Shown here in pieces: positions 1-8,643 of a DNA stretch of 64,000 nt; within the stretch, counting starts at the first letter, position 1; every line of letters starts with the position of its first letter. The DNA lies in the NCBI GenBank assembly GCA_017307785.1, contig JAFKGI010000038.1:1-64000 (forward strand). The letters run 5' to 3'. A program made the position numbers and the translations under genes. The notes beneath the pieces are model-generated. The model searched no databases and was not told where the DNA came from. It saw only the letters and a program-made list of their open reading frames with translations. This DNA comes from Vulcanimicrobiota bacterium (GTDB lineage: Bacteria > Vulcanimicrobiota > Xenobia > Xenobiales > JADMJV01).

Positions 1-177
1 GGCGGGGATAGCGCTCATTGGTGTTCGGTTCCTCTCGTGTCGGTTCCGGGCACCCCCTCAGGTGTTTTTTGTCCCGTTCCGTAACCACATCTTAAGGAAA
101 ATCGAGCAACCCCTTAAGACCGGATCGCCCCCCTCGGCGCTGGGGGAATACCCCACCCCCCACCCCCCGGCAGACCC
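1..177. other. Intergenic/left-edge region, no gene seen
   Basis: I see no convincing coding sequence here. Positions 91-97 and 112-118 form a perfect 7-bp inverted repeat (CTTAAGG/CCTTAAG). Positions 128-133, 151-154, 156-161 and 163-168 are C runs, so the minus strand carries four G runs just after the stop codon of the neighbouring minus-strand gene. That could form a G-quadruplex or act as a transcription end; this is inference only. Confidence 0.5.
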
Positions 178-1734
178 TCAGCTCCCAAAGCCAATCTCTC
201 CGTTGGGCCGCGTAGCACCGAGCGAAAGCAGTCGTTGGCGAGCGAATTCCACTCGCTCTCGCTCCGGCTTCCAGGCGCGTCCTTGCAAGTCAAACACCTC
301 GACGCAACGCGAATACGCCTGGAGGGCTTCCTTTTCGGAGCCCCGGGCCTCAGCCAGTTTTCCTAACAGTTGCCAGGTCGTGATGTCCTCGGATGTGCAA
401 TGGAGGCAGTCCTGAAGGAGCGTCCAGGCACGCTCCCACTCGCGGTCCTCCAGGCAAAACTCGACCTGGAGCAATAGGGACACCAGGTCGCGACGGGTCA
501 CAGAGGGGCGGGTCCCCAACTTCCACTCCGCCCAACCGGCCCAGTCGGCGCATTTCAGTGCTTCACCATAGCGTCCGGTGGCATACATCCAGGCTCCACG
601 CAAACTCTCCGTGGGATGTCCGAGCCTCTCCAGTTGATCTAAGCTTTGAGCACATTCCGGCTCTTCGGTGTACAGTTGAAGCCAGAACTCCCGGATCCAG
701 ACTTCCACAGACTTTACTTCTGGGGGCAACTCCACAAGTATCCTCAGGCCTTCTCGCCAGCGGGGCGTTTCACTCAGCGCAATCGCTTTGCCCAGCCGCA
801 TTACCGGGTCGGTTTGAGATTCCGCCACCTCGATGGCTCGCTCCCAGCGGCTCTCGTGTAGCAAACCCCACAGCTCGTGCACCCGAGAGATGGCAGGCTC
901 CCAGTCTCCCGGCCCCAGAAAAGTCCCCACGAACTGACCCAGGCTGCGTCCAAAAATTTGCCGGCAGGCCTCTTGACCGCAATCTTCACGACGAGCGCTC
1001 TCCAAGAAGGGGCGGAAGCTTTTCTCGTCCAGCAGCAATCGGGCGAGAATCTCTGCCAGAGAGTAGCAGAATTTCTGGCGTTCCTCTTCTGCCGCGAAGC
1101 CTCGGCCGTTCCAGAAGTCCCCAAGCCCGTGCGCGACAGCGTGCTGGCGGAGACCTCCCGCTCCTTTGGCGATCCCTTCCAGTCCACTGGTGGCAAAAGT
1201 CTGACATAGCCCCTCCTCCAGCCAGAGAGGCAGCTCCAGTTCTGTCAGTAAATCGTGAACGAGTTCGTGAGCCAGGGTAGCTTGCAACATGTTGACATCC
1301 TTGTCGTAACTGACGAGATGAACCAGGCTGTTACGAACGCACATGCCGACGCTACCGCCACTACTTCCACTGAAAAAGGAAACATAACGCCAGTATTCGT
1401 CCGCATTGCGAAAGATCAGGACGACGTGCTTGCGCTGGCTTTGGATTCCCAGAAGGCGCGACATCCGACTCAAGGTCAGTTCCAAGAACTGTGTTTGATA
1501 TCCGGCTTTGCGTTCAGTGAACGGGCTCAAAAAGTAGAAGTTTCGACTTCGGTCAAGTCGGAACGGGGTTCCCAACTGCCCGAGCAGATGCTTCAGCCAG
1601 CCAAGAGCATTGGGGATTGGAGAATCCCAAACAGGATGGGCAATACCCGCATGGATCCGCCACTCGGTAGGGACGACTGCTTCGGAGTCAGATTCCTTAT
1701 TCGAATTCCGCCAATTGCGCAAAAATCCCAGCAT
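178..1734 (-). CDS. Peptidase MA-like zinc-metallopeptidase domain protein with TPR-like C-terminus
   Basis: The 518-residue protein has a gluzincin-type motif HELVH at about residues 156-160, followed 13-14 residues later by LEEGLC, which supplies the third zinc-ligand glutamate, as in peptidase MA-like families. The C-terminal half is helical, Ala/Leu/Glu-rich with Trp, and reads like degenerate TPR repeats (for example SRCVEVFDLQGRAW near the end). No signal peptide is seen, so it is probably cytoplasmic. The start is the ATG at 1734. The substrate is unknown. The motif supports the metallopeptidase call well; the TPR call is softer. Confidence 0.75.
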   Translation of the reverse strand: MLGFLRNWRNSNKESDSEAVVPTEWRIHAGIAHPVWDSPIPNALGWLKHLLGQLGTPFRLDRSRNFYFLSPFTERKAGYQTQFLELTLSRMSRLLGIQSQRKHVVLIFRNADEYWRYVSFFSGSSGGSVGMCVRNSLVHLVSYDKDVNMLQATLAHELVHDLLTELELPLWLEEGLCQTFATSGLEGIAKGAGGLRQHAVAHGLGDFWNGRGFAAEEERQKFCYSLAEILARLLLDEKSFRPFLESARREDCGQEACRQIFGRSLGQFVGTFLGPGDWEPAISRVHELWGLLHESRWERAIEVAESQTDPVMRLGKAIALSETPRWREGLRILVELPPEVKSVEVWIREFWLQLYTEEPECAQSLDQLERLGHPTESLRGAWMYATGRYGEALKCADWAGWAEWKLGTRPSVTRRDLVSLLLQVEFCLEDREWERAWTLLQDCLHCTSEDITTWQLLGKLAEARGSEKEALQAYSRCVEVFDLQGRAWKPERERVEFARQRLLSLGATRPNGEIGFGS

Positions 1735-1796
1735 TGTTCAGTTCATTCCCCTCACGGTCGAGTTTACCCCGTTCCAATCCGGGCCAGTATGAGCCC

Positions 1797-2279
1797 ATGG
1801 AATACGTCAGTCCTTTTCAAATCCTCACCCTCATCGTGGCGCCGGCGGTGCTCACGAACTCGTCTTCGGTGCTTTCGCTCGGCACCAGCAATCGCTTCGC
1901 CCGGGCCGTGGACCGCTCGCGAGCTCTCTATGAGAAGCTGAAAGATCCCGAGGGGTTGACCCAGAGCGAGAAGGACATTTTCACCAGGCAATTGCCCATC
2001 ATTCGTCTGCGCGGCCTGCTGCTGGTGCGAGCCCTGACCGCTTTCTACACCTCGGTGGGCGCCTTTTCGGCTACCGCCCTCACTTCGCTGATGGGCGCTG
2101 GAGCCGAGATGTATGGCCAGACGCTGGCTTCCAGAGTGTTGACCACCCTGGCCATCACCATGGGCTGCGTGGGCGTGCTCGGACTGGTCAGCGGCACGGC
2201 CCTGCTGGTGCGGGAAACCTGGGTGGCCTTCAAGTTCCTGGAGATGGAAACCCATATGGGCGAGGAGCTACCCGGCTGA
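1797..2279 (+). CDS. DUF2721-family membrane protein
   Basis: A small integral membrane protein of 160 residues. It has an N-terminal hydrophobic segment (ILTLIVAPAVLTNSSSVL), a cytoplasmic stretch with the family-like pattern TSNRFARAVDRSRAL, a Q-L-P-I-I-R-L-R segment and two further transmembrane helices. This arrangement matches DUF2721, whose function is unknown. I chose the ATG at 1797 over the upstream TTG at 1734 because the added residues are not family-like and that TTG overlaps the divergent gene's start. A second small membrane protein follows 17 bases downstream, so the two are probably co-transcribed. Confidence 0.75.
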   Translation: MEYVSPFQILTLIVAPAVLTNSSSVLSLGTSNRFARAVDRSRALYEKLKDPEGLTQSEKDIFTRQLPIIRLRGLLLVRALTAFYTSVGAFSATALTSLMGAGAEMYGQTLASRVLTTLAITMGCVGVLGLVSGTALLVRETWVAFKFLEMETHMGEELPG

Positions 2280-2296
2280 GGCCGAACGGCCCGCCC

Positions 2297-2737
2297 ATGG
2301 ATTACGTCATCAAATTTGGATGCCCCATCGCATTCACCGAACCCTGGCAGGTCTGGGCCTTTTTGGCGCTGCCCTGCCTGTTTGCCGCCCTCGGGGCGAG
2401 AGTCTTTCAGGGAAGCTTTCTGCGCATCATCGGAGCTACGCTCGGTGCCGCTCTGCGCGACGGCGTGCTCATGGTGCTGGTCGCCAACGGCATGCTGACC
2501 CCCACCAACGGCCGTTATGACCTCCACGCCGCCGCTCTCTTGATTCTGTGCGTGTCTTCGGGCGGAGCTCTGGGAGCGGTCTTCGGACCCTACCGTGGCT
2601 TGCTGCTGATGATCACGGCTGCCCTGGGCGCCCTGGCCGGTCAGTTCGCCTACGGTTTCCTGCCGCTGGTTCTGGTCTTCGCCCTGGCCCTTCACGTCAA
2701 AGCCCGCCAGCGCCACTGCGCCCTGCCCACCGCTTGA
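2297..2737 (+). CDS. Small integral membrane protein, function unknown
   Basis: 146 residues with about four hydrophobic helices (around WQVWAFLALPCLFAAL, GATLGAALRDGVLMVLV, AALLILCVSSGGALGAVF and a long Gly/Ala/Leu segment near the C-terminus), ending in a basic tail. I recognise no family. Its TGA stop overlaps the TTG start of the next gene, so translation of the acetyltransferase is probably coupled to it. The start at ATG 2297 follows the previous gene closely. Confidence 0.65.
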   Translation: MDYVIKFGCPIAFTEPWQVWAFLALPCLFAALGARVFQGSFLRIIGATLGAALRDGVLMVLVANGMLTPTNGRYDLHAAALLILCVSSGGALGAVFGPYRGLLLMITAALGALAGQFAYGFLPLVLVFALALHVKARQRHCALPTA

Positions 2738-3498
2738 TCCAAGCCTACCTGGAGCGCGTCGGTCTGACCCGGGTCCCCGACCTGGGCGGACTGATGCGCG
2801 CCCATCTGCAGCACATTCCTTTCGAGGCTCTGAGCGCTTTGTCGGGCGAACCGATCCTGCTCGACGACCAGTCGCTCTTCCAAAAGCTGGTGCACAACAA
2901 GCGTGGCGGCTACTGCTTCGAACAGAACACGCTCTTCCAGCGAGTGCTCGAGGAACTGGGCTACGACCTCGTTCCGCTGCAAGCCCGTATGCGCCGCGGA
3001 GCCAAGGAATTGCGCCCCAACACTCACAAAATGCTGCGGGTCCGATTGCACGACCAGGACTGGTTGGTGGACGTGGGAGTGGGCGGCGAGGGACCTTATC
3101 AGCCGATTCCCTGGGGCTCTACTCAGGAGTTTCAGCCGGGAATCAAGCATCGCATGGTTTCGCAAGACGATCTCTGGGTGGTGCAGAACCAGACCGATGG
3201 CGGCGAGTGGATTGACCTGTACGCCACCGACAACCGGCCGGCCGAGCACATCGACTACGTGATGGCCAACTGGTTCACCTCAACCCATCCCACCTCGATT
3301 TTCGTCACCCACCTGCTGACCGGACTGCACCACGATGGCGGCTACAAGATTCTCTTTGACAACCACCTGCGCAAGCGCCACGACGGAGTCACCACCGTCA
3401 CGGAGGTGGAGCCTATCGCCGCCCTGAAAGAACATTTCGATCTCATTCCACCCGAAGGATTCCACTATGCCACCCCAGCCCCCCGCGATCTTTTCTAA
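2734..3498 (+). CDS. nat: Arylamine N-acetyltransferase
   Basis: NAT enzymes transfer acetyl from acetyl-CoA to arylamines or hydrazines through a Cys-His-Asp triad. The catalytic cysteine lies in RGGYCFEQN, the family hallmark. The histidine is in PNTHKMLRV, and the aspartate is in WLVDVGVGG, also typical. The N-terminal IPFEALSAL is the expected family segment. The open frame extends upstream, but family length (about 255 residues) and homology favour the TTG at 2734, which overlaps the preceding TGA. The 3' end overlaps the Nudix-like gene by 32 bases, so the two are probably one operon. The physiological substrate cannot be told. Confidence 0.88.
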   Translation: MIQAYLERVGLTRVPDLGGLMRAHLQHIPFEALSALSGEPILLDDQSLFQKLVHNKRGGYCFEQNTLFQRVLEELGYDLVPLQARMRRGAKELRPNTHKMLRVRLHDQDWLVDVGVGGEGPYQPIPWGSTQEFQPGIKHRMVSQDDLWVVQNQTDGGEWIDLYATDNRPAEHIDYVMANWFTSTHPTSIFVTHLLTGLHHDGGYKILFDNHLRKRHDGVTTVTEVEPIAALKEHFDLIPPEGFHYATPAPRDLF

Positions 3499-4780
3499 AT
3501 TTCTCCATTACCGAGTCTTCGATTTCGAAGGCCAGCAGGTGGGAATCCTCAACGGCCCGGGCCACGATTGCGCGGCCGTCGCGGCGGTGGTCCTCGACCC
3601 TCAGTCGCGCCCCTACATCGTGCTCAAAACCGGCGATGCCCGTATGGCTCGAGTGGTTCGCAACGACACCTACCTCAAATGGGGCTGCATCTCCGGTCGC
3701 ATGGATAAAGCCGGAGCCAATGCCTCCAAAATTGCCCTGGCCGAAATTACGGAAGAAGTGGGCGGCCATGTGGTGGAAGGCAGCTTTCGGCCGGTAGGCC
3801 AGTGGCTCACTCCCACTCAGCCCTATGAATCCAGTGAGTGCGACGCCAATTTCTTCAGCCTGATTCAGATCGGCGAGGCTCCCAAAGGCGATGGGGGAGG
3901 AATGGAGGTGGAAGGCCTCATCGGACCTCTCTTTCTGAAGTTCCAGGACGGCTTCGCCGCCATGGAAGACGGTCGGGTGGGAGATGCCGGTCGAGCCATG
4001 ACCCTATATCGCCGATGCGCCGACTGGATGGGCTATGTGCCTGAACTGGATCGCTGGGTTTACGATCACCCGCGCTTGCAGCAGCGCTACTCCACTCTGG
4101 GGCTGGGTGAGTCCTTCGACCCGCGCAAGCAGGGACAGTCCGAGGCCGTGCCCGCCAACTTCGTGCCCAACGGACCGGCGGCCGCTATCGACGGTGCCGC
4201 CTGGACCGAGTGTCAGAAAGTCCCGCTCAGCTCGCACAGCCAGATGCTCGACGGCAAAACCCAGCACACCGCCCATGGCGTGCCCCAGGGGCCGGCCTTC
4301 ACCAACCAGTTGATGCAGTCCGACTACGACCGCGCCAAAGTCGTCGCTTACACCGTCGACCCGGAAAGAGGCCCGCTGGTCCGTCTCAGTCAAAACCCGC
4401 GACCCATCGCCGTGCTCAAGCAGACTTTGAGCAGCGAGCATCAGGCCGACCGCCAGGAAAATCACGAACTGCTCCAGCTGGACGTCGACGACATCCAGTT
4501 CCCCCGCGGCGGCTCGCCCCAGGACCTCTACGACACGCCGCTGCAAAAGCTGGGCGAGCCGTGCGGAGCCTCCTCAGGTCAGAGCGACATCTATTATCAT
4601 TTTTACGCCCGCCAGACCAAACGTGCCCCGGAAATGATTCCTATCGCCCAGGCCATCCAACAGTGCCGCACCGGCCAGGGTGACGCCCAGACCGAAGCCC
4701 TGCTGCTGCGCCTGTGCCGCCACCTCCACTGGCTCCCCACCCTGGACCTGACCGTCGAGCAAGCCCAACAAATGCTCTAG
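3467..4780 (+). CDS. Nudix-like domain protein with long C-terminal extension
   Basis: 437 residues. The N-terminal third looks like a Nudix fold: a beta-rich start, then SGRMDKAG and, after a helix, AEITEEVGG, which matches the REUxEExGU half of the Nudix box. The upstream Glu of the box and the Arg of REU are not at canonical positions, so hydrolase activity is uncertain. The C-terminal 250 residues contain VAYTVDPERGP and DVDDIQFPRGG and may be a second nucleotide-handling or beta domain that I do not recognise. It overlaps the acetyltransferase gene by 32 bases and is followed by a tandem repeat array. Confidence 0.65.
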   Translation: MPPQPPAIFSKFLHYRVFDFEGQQVGILNGPGHDCAAVAAVVLDPQSRPYIVLKTGDARMARVVRNDTYLKWGCISGRMDKAGANASKIALAEITEEVGGHVVEGSFRPVGQWLTPTQPYESSECDANFFSLIQIGEAPKGDGGGMEVEGLIGPLFLKFQDGFAAMEDGRVGDAGRAMTLYRRCADWMGYVPELDRWVYDHPRLQQRYSTLGLGESFDPRKQGQSEAVPANFVPNGPAAAIDGAAWTECQKVPLSSHSQMLDGKTQHTAHGVPQGPAFTNQLMQSDYDRAKVVAYTVDPERGPLVRLSQNPRPIAVLKQTLSSEHQADRQENHELLQLDVDDIQFPRGGSPQDLYDTPLQKLGEPCGASSGQSDIYYHFYARQTKRAPEMIPIAQAIQQCRTGQGDAQTEALLLRLCRHLHWLPTLDLTVEQAQQML

Positions 4781-4795
4781 ACCTCGCCAAAATCC

Positions 4796-5078
4796 CCGCA
4801 GAAAAGCGCGGAATCTCCGCACTCAGCCGCGGCAAACCCGCCCGCCAGGCCCAATCCCCGCAGAAAAGCGCGGAATCCCCGCACCCAGCCGCGGCAAACC
4901 CGCCCGCCGTGGCCCAACCTCCGCAGAAAAGCGCGGAATCCCCGCACTCAGCCGCGGCAAACCCGCCCGCCGGGCCAATCCCCGCAGAAAAGCGCGGAAT
5001 CTCCGCACTCAGCCGCGGCAAACCCGCCCGCCAGGCCCAACCTCCGCAGAAAAGCGCGGAACCCCCGCGCCCGCCCGA
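4796..5078. repeat. Tandem array of a ~62-bp repeat, 4 full units plus one partial
   Basis: Units start at 4796, 4858, 4921, 4982 and 5044 (spacing 62, 63, 61, 62). Each begins CCGCAGAAAAGCGCGG, then GAATC with CCGCAC, then CAGCCGCGGCAAACCC and GCCCGCC. Units differ at a few positions and by single-base indels, so the period is not a multiple of three and the array is unlikely to be coding. It fills the gap between the convergent Nudix-like and BTAD genes and ends just before the latter's stop codon. There are no spacers, so it is not CRISPR. A role in termination is possible. Confidence 0.9.
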
Positions 5079-5080
5079 GT

Positions 5081-6379
5081 CTAGCCTCCGCGCGCCTGCT
5101 CCGCCAGGGCAGCCAACTCGGCGCTCGGTTCCATGGCCAGCTCTACCCCCAAATGCTCGCGGAAGCGTTCATAAAACCTGACCCCCTCGGAGGCATTGCC
5201 GCGCCCCAGGTGGGCCCGCAACACTCCGAGAGCGGTCCGCTGGCAGGTCGAGTCGATGGCGTGCAGCTTTCCGCCCAGCTCCAGCACCTCCGGCCAGCAT
5301 TCCGAAGCCTCGTAGCGCTCCAGCAAACGCAGCCCGCCCTGCAACACCTGCTGCTCCAGCGAGCCACGCATGGCGACCGCCCAGTCCAGATAGCAGCCCG
5401 GCAGGTATTCGCCGTAGAGCTCCACGGCCGCGCCCCAGTCCTCCACCCGCAAAGTCCGCTGCAGAGCCACCAGGTCGTGGGAACCTAAAAAACTCGGGGA
5501 CAGCTGCAGAGAACCGGTGGCCCGCAAAATCGCCTCCGACCCTCCCAGCACCTGGCGCAGCGTGGAAATCGTGTAGTTGAAGTTATTGCGGCTCTTGTCC
5601 TCGGGCATCTCCGGCCAGAATTCGTCCAGCAAGCGCTCCACCGCCACCGGGCGGCCCCACTCCAGGGCCAATCGCGCCAGCATCCAGCGCACCGCCTGAG
5701 TGCGCCAGGCTTTTTCCGTGACCAGCTCGCCGTGCACGCGAGCCTGAAAGCTGCCCAGCGAAGTCACGCACAGTCCGCCGCGAGCAAGGACCAGCTCCGA
5801 CAGCAGGCGAAACTGAAACAGCAAGTCGCCCATCTGCACCAGAGCTCCGTCGGCCAGCACCGTCTCGGCTGCGGCCACCCCATCCACCCACGTCCGACCC
5901 GAGGAACGCAACACCGGACCGCGCTCTTCCCAGCTCAGAACCGCGTGCTCGCGCGACATCGTCGGATGGTCGATCTCCAGTTCGTTCTCGCGCTTGCCCG
6001 GGCGCCCCACCCGGGTCACCTGCTCATGCAGAGTCCAGATTCTGGAGTAGAACGGGTCGGTAAAGCACTCCAAGACCGCCCTGGACTTGCCCGACCGGTC
6101 ATGTAGACTCAACTCCCAGTCCCCGCAACGCAGCGTTTCGCCTACGGCCAACACGCCCGAGGCCACCGGCTCTCGGCGATGCAACACCTCCAGCGCGCTC
6201 TCAAAATGCAGTTCGCCCTGAACCAGCCTCAGCACCACCGGGGGCACCTTCAGAATGGTGCGATAGACGGGAAAGTGGCGCACGCCCTCGGGCGAAGTCA
6301 CGGTGACTTCCCAGGTCGACTTGACGAAATCGCCCTCCTCGGAGCGGCTGACGGCCGCGGTGGCGTCCTTATCGACCAA
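5081..6379 (-). CDS. FHA domain + winged-helix/BTAD (SARP-like) regulator
   Basis: 432 residues. About residues 115-200 form an FHA domain (VTRVGRPGKRENELEI, then TMSREHAVL, WVDG), which binds phosphothreonine. About residues 205-300 resemble the OmpR/SARP winged helix (LGSFQARVHGE..., AVERLLDEFWPEMPEDKSRNN, ISTLRQVLG). The rest is a bacterial transcriptional activator domain (BTAD) of TPR-like helices ending GVELAMEPSAELAAL. The N-terminal 110 residues are beta-rich and may be a second, degenerate FHA. It probably links Ser/Thr kinase signalling to transcription. It overlaps the upstream small exported gene by 11 bases. The target genes are unknown. Confidence 0.82.
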   Translation of the reverse strand: MVDKDATAAVSRSEEGDFVKSTWEVTVTSPEGVRHFPVYRTILKVPPVVLRLVQGELHFESALEVLHRREPVASGVLAVGETLRCGDWELSLHDRSGKSRAVLECFTDPFYSRIWTLHEQVTRVGRPGKRENELEIDHPTMSREHAVLSWEERGPVLRSSGRTWVDGVAAAETVLADGALVQMGDLLFQFRLLSELVLARGGLCVTSLGSFQARVHGELVTEKAWRTQAVRWMLARLALEWGRPVAVERLLDEFWPEMPEDKSRNNFNYTISTLRQVLGGSEAILRATGSLQLSPSFLGSHDLVALQRTLRVEDWGAAVELYGEYLPGCYLDWAVAMRGSLEQQVLQGGLRLLERYEASECWPEVLELGGKLHAIDSTCQRTALGVLRAHLGRGNASEGVRFYERFREHLGVELAMEPSAELAALAEQARGG

Positions 6380-6746
6380 GAGGTTCTCCCAGCGCCTGAT
6401 CGCCCACGTAAATCTGCACCGGAAAGTCGTCCGGCTGAGCCAGCCAGTACATCAGCAGCGGGATGGTTTTCCCCTTGGCAAGCGGAGGATAGCCATTGGT
6501 GATCGCCTGGTCGAACTTGCAATCGCCGGCCTGGGGCACACTCTCTCCCGCGCGGTTCTTCACCGTCACCAGCCCCTGCCACTGAAAAGCGGCAACATTC
6601 ACCGACGGGCGCAGGGACAGGTGGGCGATCACGTATTTCTTGTCGCGCGTATACTCCGGATTGATGAAAGTGCAGCGTACACCTTGCTCTTCCCAGGTGT
6701 AAGGGAACTTGAGCCCCATCAATAAAAGCGCCGTGAGCATCGCCAA
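6369..6746 (-). CDS. Small exported protein, function unknown
   Basis: 125 residues. The N-terminus (MAMLTALLLMGLKFPY) is short and hydrophobic and could be a signal peptide or anchor. The remainder is beta-rich with two cysteines (VRCTFINPEY and GDCKFDQA) that could form a disulphide outside the cytoplasm, and resembles an extracytoplasmic beta-sandwich (a segment V-T-V-K-N-R-A-G-E). No family is recognised. It is the first gene of a two-gene unit with the FHA-BTAD regulator, overlapping it by 11 bases, and is divergent from the formaldehyde dehydrogenase operon 44 bases away. Confidence 0.55.
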   Translation of the reverse strand: MAMLTALLLMGLKFPYTWEEQGVRCTFINPEYTRDKKYVIAHLSLRPSVNVAAFQWQGLVTVKNRAGESVPQAGDCKFDQAITNGYPPLAKGKTIPLLMYWLAQPDDFPVQIYVGDQALGEPLGR

Positions 6747-6790
6747 ACCTTCCCCAAGGATTCACTCCAATCCCCTGAGAAAGGCGACTT

Positions 6791-7900
6791 ATGAAAACTC
6801 GCGCAGCTCTCGCCGTAAAACCCGGCGCACCCCTTGAAATCGTAGAAATCGACCTGGACGCACCCCGCGCCAACGAGGTCGTGGTGGAAATTAAGGCCAC
6901 CGGCGTCTGCCATACCGACGCCTTCACTCTCTCGGGCAAAGACCCCGAAGGACTCTTCCCCAGCGTGCTTGGCCACGAAGGCGCCGGCGTGGTGGTGGAA
7001 GTGGGTAAAGACGTGAAGAGCCTCAAAGTCGGCGACCACGTCATCCCGCTCTACATTCCCGAATGTCGCGAGTGCAAGACCTGTCTCAGCGGCAAGTCCA
7101 ATCTGTGCACGGCCATCCGCGCCACCCAGGGTCAGGGACTGATGCCCGACGGCAAAAGCCGCATGTCGGTCAGCGGCGAACCCGTCTTCCACTATATGGG
7201 CTGTTCCACGTTCTCCAACCACATCGTGGTGCCCGAGATCGCGCTGGCCAAGATTCGCGAAGACGCGCCCTTTGACAAGGTCTGCTATATCGGTTGCGGC
7301 GTCACCACCGGCATCGGCGCGGTCATCAACACGGCTCAAGTCAAGCCGGGCGACACGGTGGCCGTCTTCGGACTGGGCGGCATCGGCCTCAACGTGGTGC
7401 AGGGCGCCCGCCTGGCCGGCGCCAGCCGCATCATCGGTGTCGACCTCAACCCCAACAAGAAAGAAATGGCCGAGAAATTCGGCATGACCGACTTCGTCAA
7501 CCCCAGCGAAGCCGGTAACGATCTGGTGGCCTACCTGCAGAACCTGACCGATGGCGGTCCGGACTTCTCCTTCGAATGCGTCGGCAACACCAAGCTGATG
7601 CGCCAGGCGCTGGAGTGCACCCACCGCGGTTGGGGTCTGAGCGTCATCATCGGCGTGGCCGGAGCCGGAGAAGAGATCTCCACCCGGCCCTTCCAGCTGG
7701 TGACCGGTCGCGTTTGGAAAGGCACCGCTTTCGGTGGTGCCCGCGGCCGCCGCGACGTGCCCAAAATCGTCGACTGGTATATGGACGGAAAGATTCAGAT
7801 CGATCCGATGATCACCCATACCATGGGTCTGGACAAAATCAACGACGCCTTCCACCTGATGCACTCGGGTGAATCTATTCGATCGGTGGTTCTTTACTGA
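6791..7900 (+). CDS. frmA: S-(hydroxymethyl)glutathione dehydrogenase / class III alcohol dehydrogenase
   Basis: Oxidises S-hydroxymethylglutathione, formed spontaneously from formaldehyde and glutathione, to S-formylglutathione with NAD+. The 369 residues are full length. Catalytic zinc ligands are in ATGVCHTD and GHEGAG; the structural zinc site is CRECKTCLSGKSNLC; the NAD-binding Rossmann motif is FGLGGIGLNV; STFSNHIVV is class III-like. AAAGG precedes the ATG at 6791 by a short spacer. It leads a five-gene operon and overlaps the next gene by one base (TGATG). No formylglutathione hydrolase of the FrmB/esterase D type is present in the operon. Confidence 0.93.
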   Translation: MKTRAALAVKPGAPLEIVEIDLDAPRANEVVVEIKATGVCHTDAFTLSGKDPEGLFPSVLGHEGAGVVVEVGKDVKSLKVGDHVIPLYIPECRECKTCLSGKSNLCTAIRATQGQGLMPDGKSRMSVSGEPVFHYMGCSTFSNHIVVPEIALAKIREDAPFDKVCYIGCGVTTGIGAVINTAQVKPGDTVAVFGLGGIGLNVVQGARLAGASRIIGVDLNPNKKEMAEKFGMTDFVNPSEAGNDLVAYLQNLTDGGPDFSFECVGNTKLMRQALECTHRGWGLSVIIGVAGAGEEISTRPFQLVTGRVWKGTAFGGARGRRDVPKIVDWYMDGKIQIDPMITHTMGLDKINDAFHLMHSGESIRSVVLY

Positions 7901-8643
7901 TGATCCAAGTTCACAGCATCCCGATTCTCAAGGACAACTACTGCTTTCTGATCGAGGACCCCATCGACCATACTTGCGTGATCGTTGATCCCGGCGAATC
8001 CGCCGGTGTCATCGCCGCCATCAAAAACCTGAATCTAAAGCCGGTGGCCATCTACAACACCCACCACCACGCCGACCACATCGATGGCAACGAGGCCTTG
8101 CTCAAGGAATACGGTGCCCTGCCGGTGATCGGCTCGGCCGGCGACCGCGAGCGCATCCCGCAGCTCACTCAGTTTCTGCGGGAGGGCGACAAAGTCGAAT
8201 TCGGTGGCGAAACCGCCGACATCCTCGAAGTTCCCGGCCACACTCTGGGGCACATCGCTTTCGCCTTTCCGGGCCACATTTTCGCCGGCGACCTGATCTT
8301 CGGCTACAGCTGCGGCGCCGTCTTCGAAGGCACCATGGAGCAGATGTACAGCTCCGTCTCCAAGCTGCTCAACTACCCGGACGAAACGCTGGTCTACATC
8401 GGTCACGAATACACGTTGAACAACGTCAAATGGGCCCAGCACGTCGACCCGGACAATGCCGACATCCAGCAGCGGGTGGGTCTGGAGACCGACCCGCCCA
8501 CCGTGCCCCTGCAACTCGGTGTGGAGAAGCGCACCAATCACTTCCTGCGCTGTGAGGACCCCAAAGTGCAGGCCTTCACCGGAAAAACGGATCCGGCGGA
8601 GGTCTTCGGCGCGCTGCGCACCCACAAGAATAACTTCAAATGA
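7900..8643 (+). CDS. gloB: Hydroxyacylglutathione hydrolase (glyoxalase II)
   Basis: A metallo-beta-lactamase-fold thiolesterase that hydrolyses S-D-lactoylglutathione. The metal motif THHHADHIDG is at about residues 54-63, with PGHTLGHIAF and FAGDLIFGY following. The C-terminal helical glutathione-binding domain is present and ends with the family-typical LRTHKNNFK. Length 247 residues matches the family. Because it sits between the formaldehyde dehydrogenase and a demethylase-like gene, it may hydrolyse S-formylglutathione in place of a dedicated FrmB; that is inference. It overlaps its neighbours by 1 and 4 bases. Confidence 0.9.
   Translation: MIQVHSIPILKDNYCFLIEDPIDHTCVIVDPGESAGVIAAIKNLNLKPVAIYNTHHHADHIDGNEALLKEYGALPVIGSAGDRERIPQLTQFLREGDKVEFGGETADILEVPGHTLGHIAFAFPGHIFAGDLIFGYSCGAVFEGTMEQMYSSVSKLLNYPDETLVYIGHEYTLNNVKWAQHVDPDNADIQQRVGLETDPPTVPLQLGVEKRTNHFLRCEDPKVQAFTGKTDPAEVFGALRTHKNNFK

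Noticed and set aside
4796..5078. CRISPR array
   Set aside because: The repeats are adjacent with no unique spacers, and no cas gene is in the window.
4641..5181. Open frames through the 62-bp repeats on both strands
   Set aside because: Unit spacing varies by one base, so a single protein repeat cannot be kept in any frame; they look like low-stop-codon artefacts.
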